Assembly: GCA_030562195.1 (NCBI GenBank)
Contig: CM060200.1
Location: 25,335,023-25,399,022 of the forward strand
Source: Nipponacmea schrenckii
Lineage: Eukaryota > Mollusca > Gastropoda > Lottiidae
Direction: 5' to 3'
Length of the DNA: 64,000 nucleotides
Shown here: positions 46,036-58,386 of the stretch, piece by piece
Layout of the letters: each line of letters begins with the position of its first letter
How positions within the stretch are numbered: position 1 is the stretch's first letter
Made by a program: the position numbers and the translations under genes
The notes under the pieces: model-generated
Told to the model about the DNA's origin: nothing
What the model saw: the letters and a program-made list of their open reading frames with translations, nothing else
Database searches by the model: none

Positions 46036-49000
46036 AGATTCGAACGACATTCAGAAGCGCAGCACATAACAAGTTATATACTTATTGTGGTAAATATTGC
46101 CTTTTATCTTTTGTTCCCTTTATCCCATATTATCCTTAGTTAAGACATATCTTGGTTTTTTTTTTTTATTCTTTTACTATTTGATGACGACACATGTTAC
46201 GTATGTTGAAACTTTATGTGCCCATGTATTCAAGAGGTGTGTATTTATCCCATAATTATTTTCTTGTTTTATATATCAATCTGGTAGAGTAAAGAAAACT
46301 ATACTTCCTTTCATTATTTATTCATCCATTTTGTGTCAGTTTTTTTTCTTCTATTCTGAGCCCCAAGTAACCTTTAAAGCTAAACCAATCAAGCCGGTTA
46401 CCATAAGCTTTCTCCTCCAGAATAGGTTTTACCAAGAGGATGTTTTATTTGAATTAGGAGGTATACTTTATCCTCTTAGTATGACCAAAACTTGAAATCT
46501 TTAAAGTTGGTTTAACAGGATTTGAATCGCCACTAGACTTATCTGGTATCTAGATTATATGCTTTAGTCACAGTACCTAGTAAGTCCAGAAGATGAATAT
46601 AATATACCCTTATTGGCCAAGTGAGAGAATTCAAATTTTATAAAAGTACTTTTCCTTCAACATACATGGCATTTTCTAGTCATAGATGCACACATAAAAT
46701 GTTTCTAAATTACATAAATTGCTTTGCCTTAATGGCACATATATCCATAAGGTCATGAAGCGGGATAACATTAATAGTATTGTCATATTCTGGTAAAGTT
46801 ATTGCCAACATACAGTTTAAACGTACAGACGCAGAAATATTCAATTAATGTAATCGATTAAGTGCTAATGATGCATTTGTAGAGTCTAAGAAACATCTTT
46901 GACAACACAATACAAGGTTTACAAGAATTAGAGATGTGTTTTCTTATTGTTCCTAGTCAAGTCATGATTAGTTTCTTTGATTAATTGATGTTCCTAATGA
47001 ATAATTCAAGTAGCCTTTAACTTGAAGATAGAGCGAGAACGTAGAAAGATCTTTGGTACTGAGGAACTGACTGAAAGGATAATTGAAATGACTAAAATTC
47101 GATTCCTTGTTCATTAACTTTCTAAAATAGATCATTAAAATGTTACCACGTTTTCATAAAAATATTTATATTTGCCCTATCGGGCTCAATTATAAATTAG
47201 AAATAATGTAATTAAATGCGCTATGTATTTGGGAAAATATTTTTGTTTTACTTATTTAAAAAAAAATAACCATTGGAAGTTTGAATTTGTGTGTTTGTAT
47301 TTGATTGTCTTGACGACGTTCGGCTGAGAAAACAATTACCTCCATTGTTGAAACTGATAATGGATAATCTTTATTAAGTGATCGATTAATAATTGAAATT
47401 TCTTCGTAAATGGCTTGTGAAACAAACTGGTGAAATTATGCAACTAATAGAAATTATAAGACTTAGTGTCCGCTATGAATAGTTTTGGATCATTTGATAA
47501 ATCGGACAACACCATAGAAGGTTAAAGTTCATTGATTTCTCTCGACCTTTTTCCCTTCTATCTAGCCACCTGAAGGCTAAATATTCTCAGGATATTTCAA
47601 TAAGCTGAAGACATCAAAGGAGCCGACAGTCTGTAATTAAGAGCGTTCTTAACATTTAATAATTACTCCGGACAATCAGACTATCACGTTTCGTAACGAG
47701 AGAAACTTCACCTTTTGATCTGTAGAAATCTTTATTAAAGATCAACATGTTCCATGAATGGACACGAAATTGAGTCAGTATTTCATGAAAATTGCAATTT
47801 AGTCAAAGATCACGTTTAGACATTACTAAATATCATAATATTGTTAATAAAAAGCCGTAGAGTGTCGCTAGTATTCTATTTCAAGACATCTTTGGCAACC
47901 ACCAAGAATTCTAGTGTCATTAGACACATATTCAACATGGAAAGGTTAAATTATTTGTGTATCCGTTCAGCATCCGTTCTACCAATCTAACCTTAGTTCC
48001 AGACACGAGATTGAGATAAGCTAATCGGTAAAACTGTTCACAGTTCACCGTATCCATCATTATCCACGATTATCGCCATATAAAAAGTAACGATAGAAAA
48101 AAAGACGAATTTCCGGCATGAGGTACTTTTATGAAATAAATTACAGTTTTCTTCTTTTTGTCTTCTTGTGTGTCCTCAGATATCCTACACGACATTACGA
48201 TTATAATGCATAAGTGATGCAGTATTATGAAGAAATCAACTGTCACCTTTATACAGATAAATACAGGTTATAAATCTGTAAGATCACACACGGTGAGAAT
48301 TAAGATGTCGACATTTTTTGAATAAAAAACGAAATCTTGGGCTTTAAAACGAATTAACACATTTTGTAGATCAGAATGAAAACATATACAAGTAATTTAT
48401 TTGGCATATTTTTAACCACGATTCACTAGCGCTTGTAATTATAAACAGTTACAGGGTAACACTCCGCAGGATTTCTCTGCTTTTCACATTATTCATCCTT
48501 TTTAGCGAGCTGTCTAATGGTTTCTTAATTATTCTGTTCTTCATTTTATCAACTTACAAACAGGAATTCTGTCTGATCACTTGAAAAACCTTGAACATGT
48601 TTAGTAAAGTCGAACAACAAGACTGGATAAGTAGACCCAGACTGCACTTTTGGTCATGTTCTATCAGCGTTTTTATAATAAACCGTTTCATACCACACAC
48701 CCGTAGTATTTCGAATTACGGAAAAATGCTTATATTTAAATAAGCTTCATTCAATGCAGATTTCGATAAGAGCAGAATATTTATGGTACTTCAAAACAAA
48801 CCAGTTCTAGATCAGCAAAAAAATTTCTATTGAAGAATATGATGCCGAAAGCGGGACAACTATTTCACAAATGGTACGCATAATAAATACTCAACCATAT
48901 TTAATGGTGTTTTAATTAATATCTGAAAGTATGGTACATTGTTAAACAATGGTAAAGCTATAAAAATACTGAATCTGTACAGCCATTTATCATCTCCAAC

Positions 49001-49386
49001 TACACGCTTAATTTCCCTTTTACACTCGCTTGACTAAATAGGTTGAAAAGCTAAATACATGTTTCCTTTTACTAGAAAGTTCACGTCCAGCTTTGTTGCG
49101 TGTGGACAAATTTAAAAGTTTATAGACCAGTCAATTAAAATGGTAAGACATGGGTTTTAAATATGGTATCCATAATCAGTTGGTTGAAGGATGTAAAACC
49201 AATACACTTTCTAAACTTTAACACTGTTTCGGTGCCCTCCGTTAAATAGTACGAATGGTTTACGATCCAGTTAAAATTGACTGATGTCCATGCGACACAT
49301 ACTTTAGAAATGATCCTAACAATATGATTTTAGTTATAGCAACTTGTTACCTTTCAACCACCCTCATCTCTTATATATAACATACA
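46036..49386 (+). other. Right part of unit 2 and adjoining unique DNA
   Basis: Colinear with unit 1 up to 49138, then about 250 bp of unique sequence before the pogo-like element. No gene or RNA recognised. Confidence 0.6.
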
Positions 49387-50333
49387 GTGAAACGGGACCG
49401 AACGAATTAGCTCGTTATAGCCGAAATTCGTTATATCATTTTCTATGTCCACCATCTTGGATAAAGTCAAAATTACCCATACCATCCCTAAGAAAATGAA
49501 CGATCGCAGTTTCAAACAGTACTAAATTTTTAGCAAATAATTTATTGCAAACTCACATAAATTATAATCATGCATTTTCGTAGCGTGTTTAAAGCTCGAA
49601 AAGCGTCCGCAAATGATGACAACTTCATTGTCTATGATTTATTCTTCGTCATCAGATTCTGGGGTGGTGTCATTTTTCACCGACATACCTCTCTGTACAA
49701 TTTCATTGTCGCTCGGTCTGTAATAATATCTTCGTCGTGTTTTTTAAAAAATCGTCCAGTCTTACGGTATCTGGTGCATCGGTAAATTTATTCACCTCGT
49801 ACCAAATTCTCTTCAATTCACCTACACGCATGTCGTTATTTTCGTCATCGGATTCGGAATTTTATGGGCTTTGTACGTAGCCATGTTGATGTTGAGAATC
49901 GAATGACACTTGAAGACGGTTATCGTTATTTACGATTTCCCCGTATGTTTATTGTTTTGACCGGTAAACAAAATGAATATCTTGGGACAGAGGAGGACAA
50001 GAGGATTACACAAAATGTTAATTAAGTTTAATTGATAAATAATAATTGATAGTCGGGAGTCGGGAGGTGTGAAATTCTGTGAAAATTTATTGCCGTGATT
50101 GGGGCGATTGAGATTATCGGTTAATTATGACTAATCCATTCGTAATAACCATTGATTTTGGTACACAGGGTGTCAATTTCTATTCGTTATTACCGAAAAT
50201 TCGCTACTAGCATTTCGTTTTATCCATTTATTTTTCAATGAAATTAGTGCAGTGCAAAACGGGACTTTTATATTTGTTCGTTATTACCGGTTTTTCGGTA
50301 TAAGCATGTTCGTTATAAGTAAGGACCACTGTA
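49385..50333 (-). mobile_element. pogo/Tigger-like DNA transposon relic
   Basis: The termini are CAGTG...CACTG flanked by TA on both sides (left TACAGTGAAACGGG, right GGACCACTGTA). This fits pogo/Tigger elements, which duplicate TA and start CAGT. Near both ends are repeated GTTATA/GTTATTACCG words also typical of this group. Minus-strand fragments in broken frames resemble the acidic C-terminal tail of Tigger transposases (for example SSFADAFRALNTLRKCM near 49570-49620 and RVGELKRIWYEVNKF near 49780-49830). At under 1 kb it is far too short for a whole transposase, so it is a dead internal-deletion copy. Confidence 0.72.
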
Positions 50334-50347
50334 ATATATTGTATAGC

Positions 50348-50826
50348 TTAAAGGGGCACAATCTTGAATTTTAGGGGTCGTTTTGGGCCTTAATTACATT
50401 TAAACAGTCCTCAGAAATACTCAAGCTCTAAGAAAATCGCAAAATACCTTGAAATATACCTCAAAAATTTCACTTTTTATTTTTTTCCGTGCTGTACGCG
50501 GCTGGTCTTCAGTCAGTCTGAAAATTGTGTGTCCTGTTGACAAAATCTACAATTGCTATTATATGTACTTTCTTTTTGTTTTATCAGTGTGGGCCTGCGC
50601 AGTAGTCTATTTATAACTCTTTGATTTTCCAATATGGCGGGACGTTCATAATATCTTAAGACATTATGATTTTCAAACACGGATAAATATGTATACCCAT
50701 GGATTTGAAGGCTCAAATTTCAAAGGTAAGCTCTGTAGACTATTTCTGATTAGCTAAACAAAAGATTTCATGTGTTTGAGGCTGTCGGATGATTGTCCGA
50801 AACAAATCAAGACTGTGCCCCTTTAA
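50348..50826. mobile_element. TTAA-flanked MITE (piggyBac-type target)
   Basis: Inverted ends TTAAAGGGGCACAATCTTGA and TCAAGACTGTGCCCCTTTAA enclose about 470 bp. TTAA at both outer ends is the piggyBac target duplication, although AGGGG termini are not the classical CCC start, so the superfamily is tentative. The 67-codon minus-strand frame inside shows no transposase features. Confidence 0.65.
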
Positions 50827-53800
50827 CAGACCCTCTCCTGAACAAAATTATTCGTTTGATTTAAAACTATAATTTAAAAATTCTCTTTATATTGTTGTGT
50901 TTGTGACTGTAATTTGATCATGACTTCATGTACCAAGCTAGGGTTAGAAATTGTAGATTGTGATTTTGCGGTTTAGGATTGTTACGGAAGCTGATAGAGT
51001 TTCGGGGAAGGGGTGAGGGATTGATTCTCCCAGAGGTATAGGCCTACGATGGAACAAAAATATTTTATTGAGGAATTAGGATAAATGGTCTGGAACTGTT
51101 GGATGGTTTTCCTCTGTTCTGATCTGAAATTAGAAAAAATAATACCTCGCGAAAATTATGGTACCTGTTATGTACAGGTTTTCTTTTTTTGTTTTTTTTT
51201 TTTGTTACGAATAAGACTATCATTTAAGTCAAGTCAAGCTCTGTTTCGCTCGTAGAGTCATGCCAATCCCGATGAATCATTATCCGAAATGTGTAAGAAC
51301 TTCACTAGCTTTACCTATGTAAATTAGAAGAATGAAAAACCAAGTTGAAGAACTTCTAGAAATAATCTGCACCTACTGCAATACTTAAAAGTCAAGTACA
51401 GTGAACGAATCACAAGATATGACAAGAATGTAATAATTTGTAAACTTTTATTTAATGATTTCAACACATTTTCATATGTTTCGCTTAATTTATATCTCAT
51501 TTATTTAACAGGCAGTGTCAGTTAACAGTAACCATCACATCTTTATCATTCTCGGCTTTAACAGGAATAATGTGGTTTGATGCGCACCGTTAATATCAAC
51601 AACAAACACTTGGTCGATAGCAGATCGTATCTAGGTATCTTGAGATGCAGATATATGTCCAAATTACCATACACAAATACAACTAAGACAGTTTGCGAAA
51701 CTCAGGTGGGAATTATGACTAGTCGACAGTTCAAAATGAAAATGAAATGAAAGGCAATTACATGTACTATAGTGTCCGTACTGCATAGCATTCGCAAAGA
51801 AAAATTGATTTCCATGGCAAAAATCAGTCTGGTATGTGAAAAGAACATTTCCATAGTCTATTTTTAATTGGTGAAAGAAGCACACCTAATGGTAAGAAAC
51901 AATTCGTGTCTGACTTTATCTTTATTCAGTCACGTCTGTACGTTATATATTTTCCTTTACACAACAGTTAAATTCAAGAAAGAACTTTTTCAGCAAATCC
52001 TTCACTCACTGTATTCAAATTCGGTGATTCTTTTCAAAAATACGTATTGGGGATAACGGTGAAGCAAATGTGAACCAGTCGTTAATTTTAAATACCACCA
52101 ATCTTCCAAAGGGAGATAACATAATATTTTTTTTTTTAGTCTGGGGTTTGGTATGAATCTGCTTGTGGGAGCTGCATCTTACAACTCCAGGGACCGCATG
52201 CGTTGGACTTGTAGGAATGTCCAAAATCGAAGTTAAAAGTGTGCTCGATACATATAAAAAAACTACAAATCCTCTTTACTACCCTTTTATTTAGATTGCA
52301 GATATCGAAAACGTAGTAGGTGGTGGTTGGATTGCTTCAGCTCAGATGATTCTGTGTTGTTGGTTTGGTGGTTGATAATATATTAGATCTATACAACATT
52401 CAATTTATGTAGAATTGTTTATTGTTTATTCACTGTTATACTAGTTGGTCAAGTCTTCGTTGTGCCGAACGCTGTTGACACCATGTTATTTAATTGACTG
52501 TTCTGAATCTGTATCAGTATTTAGAGTGAAGACTGATTAGAAGAAGAAACAAAAAAAACTAGTATTAAGACCTTATAGCAGGAGTAGTTGCGCGAGTTTA
52601 AATGCTAATAAAAAACGAAAGTCTGGTCACTGAAAAATAGGTTGACAAAAGACCCACACTAGCACTCGAAAACTGGATTGTAACGAAACATCAGCGTTCA
52701 TTCGCTCAAGATTCTCAAGGACCCGTTTTAAGGGTCTTAACTAAAATTCAAGAAAGATTTCAAAGCCAAGATTTGGGTCTGTCGGGAAATAAGAATTGTT
52801 TAATAATAATATCAGTCAAAGGGAGATAACGAATAACGGAGAGTCAACATTATAATCATACATAATTATATTGTAGTAATTGCCAAGATTGTGTCCAGAG
52901 CCGCCTATGATCTTCACTGCATTTAAGCTACAGCTTGTTATTGTGTTTCTCCTTGGTTCAAAAGAGTTGAGTCATTTGAGAACAATATCTGTCAAGTTAA
53001 CAACATTCATCCCACTTAAGCGATATAATATCTGATCACCAGTCAGAAAGGATCCTCAGAACTGTTAAAAGATGTTAAAATCTGCTGACAAAGAACAGCC
53101 TCTTCATCAGCACATTACTCAAATACTTATTCTATATGAAGATAGAATTATGGTTCAAGGGAGGTAATAAGAGCCAGATTTTATACATTTTCGGAACAAA
53201 ATGTAATCGTTTTAGTTTCACCTTTACTATATCGTGTTTTTCTAGTAAGTTTTCCCGGCAAAATTTTCATGTCCGAGAAAAAAATATTAATAAAAAATTA
53301 TAATTGTCCCAAAAATTATGCTAGATTAAAACGCCTAATAATTAAAACTTCAACAAACACTTGGCCAAATGAGTCTATGTTCATCAGTTACCTGGATGTT
53401 ATATAAAGAATTTTTTTTATTTTTGGTCATTGCACCTGATGATATTATTGACCAATTTTGAGACTTCAGATTCCATGTTCATTCTGTGTTAGTATTCTTC
53501 AACACACTTTGCCTATAGCTTGGCGAACTAAAGAGTGATTTAAAAATAGTGAGATAAACTGATGAATATACATCCATTTGTTTGCTTTCTGATATGTTCG
53601 GCTAATGATATACAGTTTTCAGAAAAAAGTCAATACTCGGTTTATTAATCCTTTAACTAAACTGTAACCTTACCTATTTGCCATACAGCTATTTTAAATT
53701 CAGACTTTCATAACATCTCATTATTTATCACGTCAAGACTTGACTGAAAAAAAAATTAAAGTCACACGAATTGTTAGATTATTTGGTTCACTTTCACCCA

Positions 53801-54360
53801 GGCAGAGATATTGTGAGCACTAGTAAGACACAGTGATTTGTGGACGTTTTGTCATCGCCGAAGTCTGTCTATCCGTCCACCAACCATTCCGTATAGAAAC
53901 TATAGTTTTTTTTTTATTTAAGCTATCGCCCTTCGCCTTATAACAGCCCTTCGAATCTTATGAATGCAGCCTTTATAATTTTGAAACCAGTGAGTAAGCT
54001 CTTTTTATCGTAATCACGATTTGTGAAGTCATTGTTATTATATTGCGTTATACGCCTATGTAAATATTACATGACAGATATTCTCTAAAACCAATTTCTA
54101 TTTTAGATTAACACAATTTCCCAAGGCCTGTTGTTCTATATTTAAGTAGTATTTGACGTTGTGCCTAGGGGGTAGGGGAAGGAGGGGAAGAAAGGTGGTT
54201 GTGAAAAGAGTGAAATGTTGTTTTAGTTGTGATGTTATCGCTAACTATAGTTGTCGATAAAACGCTGCATATAATCTCTTAATTCAAATACTGTGAACAG
54301 TATTGCTCCGTGAATTAAATTAAATCTTTGCATCTTTGTTTGTCAACTAAGCTTTACTTC
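50827..54360 (+). other. Intergenic stretch with no recognisable feature
   Basis: 3.5 kb of AT-rich DNA with short open frames only. I see no splice-bounded exon, tandem array or transposon end that I can defend. Confidence 0.55.
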
Positions 54361-55018
54361 TATGGCGGCTGATTAGGCCCACAAATCTAACTTCGTTCCG
54401 TAGCATTCGTGCATTCGTGCATTCGTCAAACCTTCATTCATCTAACCATGTAATATCATACTTTGTACCGATGATACAAAATTATGCTAAATCTATTGTC
54501 TTTGTTTATTTCGTGCTATCAAGAAGTTTAATTCGATTAAAATGCGACCCTAATCTTACATTATATTTCTTCACTTAAATGAAGTAATACGGTCTTAGAA
54601 ATACGAAACACGGGATTACATATTTAGATTTATCATAGCAACCATCAAGAAGACGTCGCTAGATGAAGCTGCAGTATGAACAATAACTTCTCCCTACCGG
54701 AAATTCAGTTCTTTTTTTACGACAATCTTTTTATACGCCCACATTTTTATGTGATAAATAATGATAATATCAGTTTGAAGAAAGAACCTGTTGTTAATAT
54801 CGTAGGCAGTTGTAATTTTTTTAATATCCTAGAAGCATTTTTCGGGTACTTTAGACAAAGCTATTGTAGACTTGTAGGCCTCAATAACCCAAAGGGGACA
54901 TGAGGCTACATTTATTTTTCTCCGGTTAAAAAAAAACATATATGTGGGCGTTTTCCATTTGAAATTTTGTTTACTTATTCATAATAAGACAGGCACGTCC
55001 AAGCATGCTTATATGCTA

Positions 55019-55347
55019 TGGAAGCCGAGAGCGGCCATCCTCTTTTTTCAATGTCTCAAAGTCGACAAGTCGCCGGATTTCAAAGTCGCCAAGTCGCCAA
55101 ATCGACAAGTCGCCGGAAATTCGAAATGGCGACTTGGCGACTTGTCGAGTTGTCGACTTGGCGACCCTGAAATCCGTCGACTTGGCGACTTTGAAATCCG
55201 GTGAGTTGGCGACTTGTCGAGTTGGTGACTTGGCGAGTTGAATATCAAAGTCGCCAAGTCGACAAGTCGCCGGATTTCAAAGTCGCCAACTAGACAAGTC
55301 GACAATTCGACAAGTCGCGGTTAACAAATGGCCGCTATCGGCTCCCA
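55019..55347 (-). mobile_element. MITE with self-complementary GTCGACTTG-type core, copy 2 (nested)
   Basis: The termini TGGAAGCCGAGAGCGGCCAT and ATGGCCGCTATCGGCTCCCA are inverted repeats flanked by TA. The interior is almost wholly made of permuted words such as TCGCCAAG, TCGACAAG and GGATTTCAAAG on both strands. It is inverted relative to the copy at 23672-23960. Long open frames on both strands are by-products of this repetition, not genes. Confidence 0.8.
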
Positions 55348-55589
55348 TAATATGCCCATACACAGTTTGATAATTATGACAAACTTTTTGAAAAAAAAAA
55401 TCATAATTATATGCAGGAGTGGTCTATTGGTATAAACAAAAATACATTGTTAGATATTAATTATTTTTTACAAAAATATTTTGATGTGCTTTTTTACAAA
55501 GTTAGCAAAATAATTTTTGTATCATTACCTAAAAGAAAAAAATAATAAAAGATTTGCATGTCTGAGACACTGTTTGCATCAAATTTAAA

Positions 55590-56250
55590 TCGTGAACATC
55601 AAAACTGTAGTCACTATCGAGTTCACAAGCCAATTTTGACGCGTTTTTACTAAGTCAAGTGCAATAACTCAAAAAACGTTACCGAAAAATCGCCAATTTC
55701 GAACTTATCCGAGATCTCATAAATATAAATTATCACAGCAAGTTTCATTCAAATCCGTTAAAAGCTGTAGTCTCTATCGCGTTCACAAGCAAATTTTCGT
55801 CGCGTTTTGACTAAGTCATGTGCAATAACTCAAAAAACGTTACCGAAAAATCGCTAATTTCGAACTTATCCGAGATCTCATCAATATAAATGTTCGCAGT
55901 AAGTTTCATTCAAATCCGTTAAAAACTGTGGTCTCTATCGCGTTCACAAGCCAACTTTGACGCATTTTGACAAAGTCAAGTGCAATAACTCAAAAACTGT
56001 TCATCGAAAAATCGCTAATTTTGAACTTGTCCAAAATCACATCAATATAAATGATCACAGCAAGTTTCATTCAAATTCGTTGAAAACTGTAGTCTCTATC
56101 ACGTTCACAAGCAAATTTTGACGCATTTTGACTATGTATAGTGCAATAACTCAAAAATGTTCATCGAAAAATCGCTAATTTTGAACTTGTCCGAGATCAC
56201 ATCAATATAAACAAGTCTCATTCAAATCCGATGAAAACTAAAGTCTCTAT
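55590..56250 (+). repeat. Four tandem units of ~160 bp
   Basis: The phrase GTCTCTATCGCGTTCACAAG recurs at about 55606, 55767, 55927, 56088 and (altered) 56239. Each unit also contains GCAATAACTCAAAAA and GCAAGTTTCATTCAAAT. The array sits inside the long-TIR element and ends in a run of GGACGGAC just before the right inverted repeat. Confidence 0.85.
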
Positions 56251-56710
56251 CGCGTTCGCTTACAAATTGTGGACGGACGGACGGGTAGACAAGGGGCGAC
56301 GACAATATACACCCACATTATAATGTGGGCGTATAAAAAGATTGTCGTTAAAAAAAACTAGATTTCCGGTAGGGAGAAGTTATTGTTCATACTGCAGCGT
56401 CATCTAGCGACGTCTTCTTGATGGTTGCTATGATAAATCTAAATATGTAATCCCGTTTTTCGTATTTCTAAGACCGTATTACTTCATTTAAGTAAAGAAA
56501 TATAATGTAAGATTAGCGTTGCATTTTAATCGAATTAAAATTTTTGATTGCACGAAATAAACAAAGACAATGGATTTAGCATAGTTTTGTATCGAGAGTT
56601 GTTAGATGATTATCGGTATAAAGTATGATATTACATGGTTAGATAAATGAAGGTTAGATGAAAGCACGGAACGAACGAAGTTAGATTTGTGGGCCTAATC
56701 AGCCGCCATA

Positions 56711-57370
56711 AGGGATGTAGCCGAAGACTTAGTTTGGGCTGAAGACCCATGGACCCAAATGTCCCCGACTGGATGAAATTAGCCTAGAACAGACTTCGAA
56801 TTACAGAATGAGAAAAGTTTGGAAGACAACGAATTGCAGAATAACAACGTGGACTTACTAGCTCGCGGTGTTGAAGTTAGGGATTGGTCCAAGGTGATAT
56901 TTTAGCAGTTGCCTCTTAATGTGCCTAGATGGGCGTTGCTACCAGGAATTGATTTTCCTGTATTGAGAGGAAACAGTGCCTACCGGGAGAACAACCGAAA
57001 GAAACATTTAAGAGTGGTGAAGAAGGTCGGGAAAAAATTTAGTGTATAAAAATGGCGCTAATAAAAAACGATACTTTATTTTCTGACTGATATGGCCCAA
57101 CTATTACAAATTTCAAGAACATTAAGACATTACATTTCGTTTAATTTCATTTCAAATCTTTTGACACGTCTTTCAATTTTATAGTTTGAAAGATATATTT
57201 TGGAATATTTTAATGTGCAATTATATATTTTGCTCTTTATTTTGTATATTTTTGGCTTTTTTGGTCCGCAATACATACTGTTATTTTTGCTAACAAAAAA
57301 AAGAGTAAAAGAGTTGTGTATTCGTTGAGGCAAATGTTGTAAAAGGAGATCAGAGTATAATATACAACCA
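56711..57370 (+). other. Intergenic, nothing recognised
   Basis: Unique-looking AT-rich DNA between the long-TIR element and the minisatellite. No coding signal seen. Confidence 0.5.
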
Positions 57371-57890
57371 ACACTCCAACTGTTGTTCAGGGACCTCCTG
57401 ATCCTGTATCTGACCTCAGATAGTTACTGTTGATCAAGGACTTGCTGACCCTGTATCTGACCTCAGATAGTTACTATTGATCAAGGACTTGCTGACACTG
57501 TATCTGACCTCAGATAGTTACTGTTGATCAACGACTTGCTGACCCTGTATCTGGCCTCAGATAGTTACTGTTGATCAAGGACTTGCTGACCCTGTATCTG
57601 ACCTCAGATAGTTACTGTTGATCAAGGACTTGCTGACCCTGTATCTGACCTCAGTAAATGGTGATCAAGGAATGCTGACCCTGTATCTGACCTCAGATAG
57701 TTACTGCTGATCAAGGACTTGCTGACCCTGTATCTGACCTCAGATAGTTGTTGTTGATCAAGGACTTGCCGAGCCTGTATTTGACCTCAGATAGTTACTG
57801 TTGACCAGGGACTTGCTAACCCTGTATCCGACCTCAGATAGTTACTGTTGACCAGGGACTTGCTAACCCTGTATCCGACCTCTGTACTCT
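57371..57890 (+). repeat. Minisatellite, ~48-bp unit, about 11 copies
   Basis: Units follow the pattern GTTGATCAAGGACTTGCTGA, CCCTGTATCTGACCTCAGAT, AGTTACT. The central units are almost identical, and copies at both edges are more diverged, as expected for an array that grows from the middle. Confidence 0.93.
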
Positions 57891-58340
57891 GTTGACTCTG
57901 TATCTGGCCTCTAGCCGTATAGCTTTGTGGCTATATTTGGGTCTAATAGTTATCATTGGCTCTATATCTTACCTCAAATAGTTTTTGTGAACTCTATATC
58001 CTGCTATTGATACTTATTTTTGACGAAGGAGTTCGTTATTATGGCCGCTATTATGCAGCTCATGTCTTGACTCCATAAATCGTTATCCATTCAACTCTGC
58101 ATATTGAGATCGTCTTGATTTGTGCATTAATAACAAAATAATGTTTATATGTATGATTTTACATTCCCATTGAATGAACATGAATAATGCATCTTATAGA
58201 GAGTTATATTTACCATTAGATTAGTCATATGTTTAATATACAAAGTCTTGTCATATCAGATGTCATTTCATCTAGAGCTATATAAGGCATGTGTTTACTA
58301 AAAATGATTTATTTCACCAGTCAGTTGTGACACTTTCATA
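57891..58340 (+). other. 5' flank of the NIDO gene
   Basis: This segment between the minisatellite and the signal-peptide exon should contain the promoter if that exon is the first. The words TATATAAGG (about 58280) and TATAGAG are possible TATA-like boxes. No stronger evidence. Confidence 0.35.
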
Positions 58341-58386
58341 ATGTTGATTGCATCAATTTTCTTATTGTTGTTTCTCAAACTTTCGG
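58341..58386 (+). CDS. NIDO gene exon 1: signal peptide
   Basis: ATG at 58341 opens a 15-codon hydrophobic stretch (MLIASIFLLLFLKLS) and ends G|GTATGT in phase 1. The next exon (58886) supplies AT to form aspartate and then CQLYDYG. Length and composition fit a secretory signal. It is the only upstream in-phase exon seen. Confidence 0.75.

Larger units (their letters stand above)
36291..49138 (+). repeat. 10.3-kb direct duplication, unit 2 (with a P-element insertion)
   Basis: This unit is colinear with 26002-36290 over its whole length. It is interrupted only by the 2.6-kb insertion at 42382-45016 and small indels. The junction with unit 1 at 36290/36291 is clean, with at most one base of microhomology. 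The right end at ...GACCAGTCAATTAA is followed by sequence not present after unit 1. Confidence 0.95.
54361..56710. mobile_element. 2.35-kb non-autonomous element with ~390-bp inverted repeats
   Basis: The ends TGGCGGCTGATTAGGCCCAC (left) and its reverse complement (right, ending at 56708) are flanked by TA. The inverted repeats extend inward to about 54751 and from about 56318, where both arms carry a TACGCCCACA/TGTGGGCGTA motif. Between them lie a nested MITE (55019-55347) and four tandem repeats of about 160 bp (55590-56250). There is no transposase frame. Arrays of about 160 bp inside non-autonomous elements are known from molluscs (pearl-type elements), but whether this belongs there is inference. 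Confidence 0.75.

Noticed and set aside
54944..55305. Long open frames on both strands in the nested MITE
   Set aside because: Same repeat-driven artefact as at 23.7 kb, in the opposite orientation.
57371..57890. Repetitive coding region
   Set aside because: The 48-bp unit keeps frame as a multiple of three, but some units differ by one or more bases in length and the frames contain stops; it is a minisatellite.
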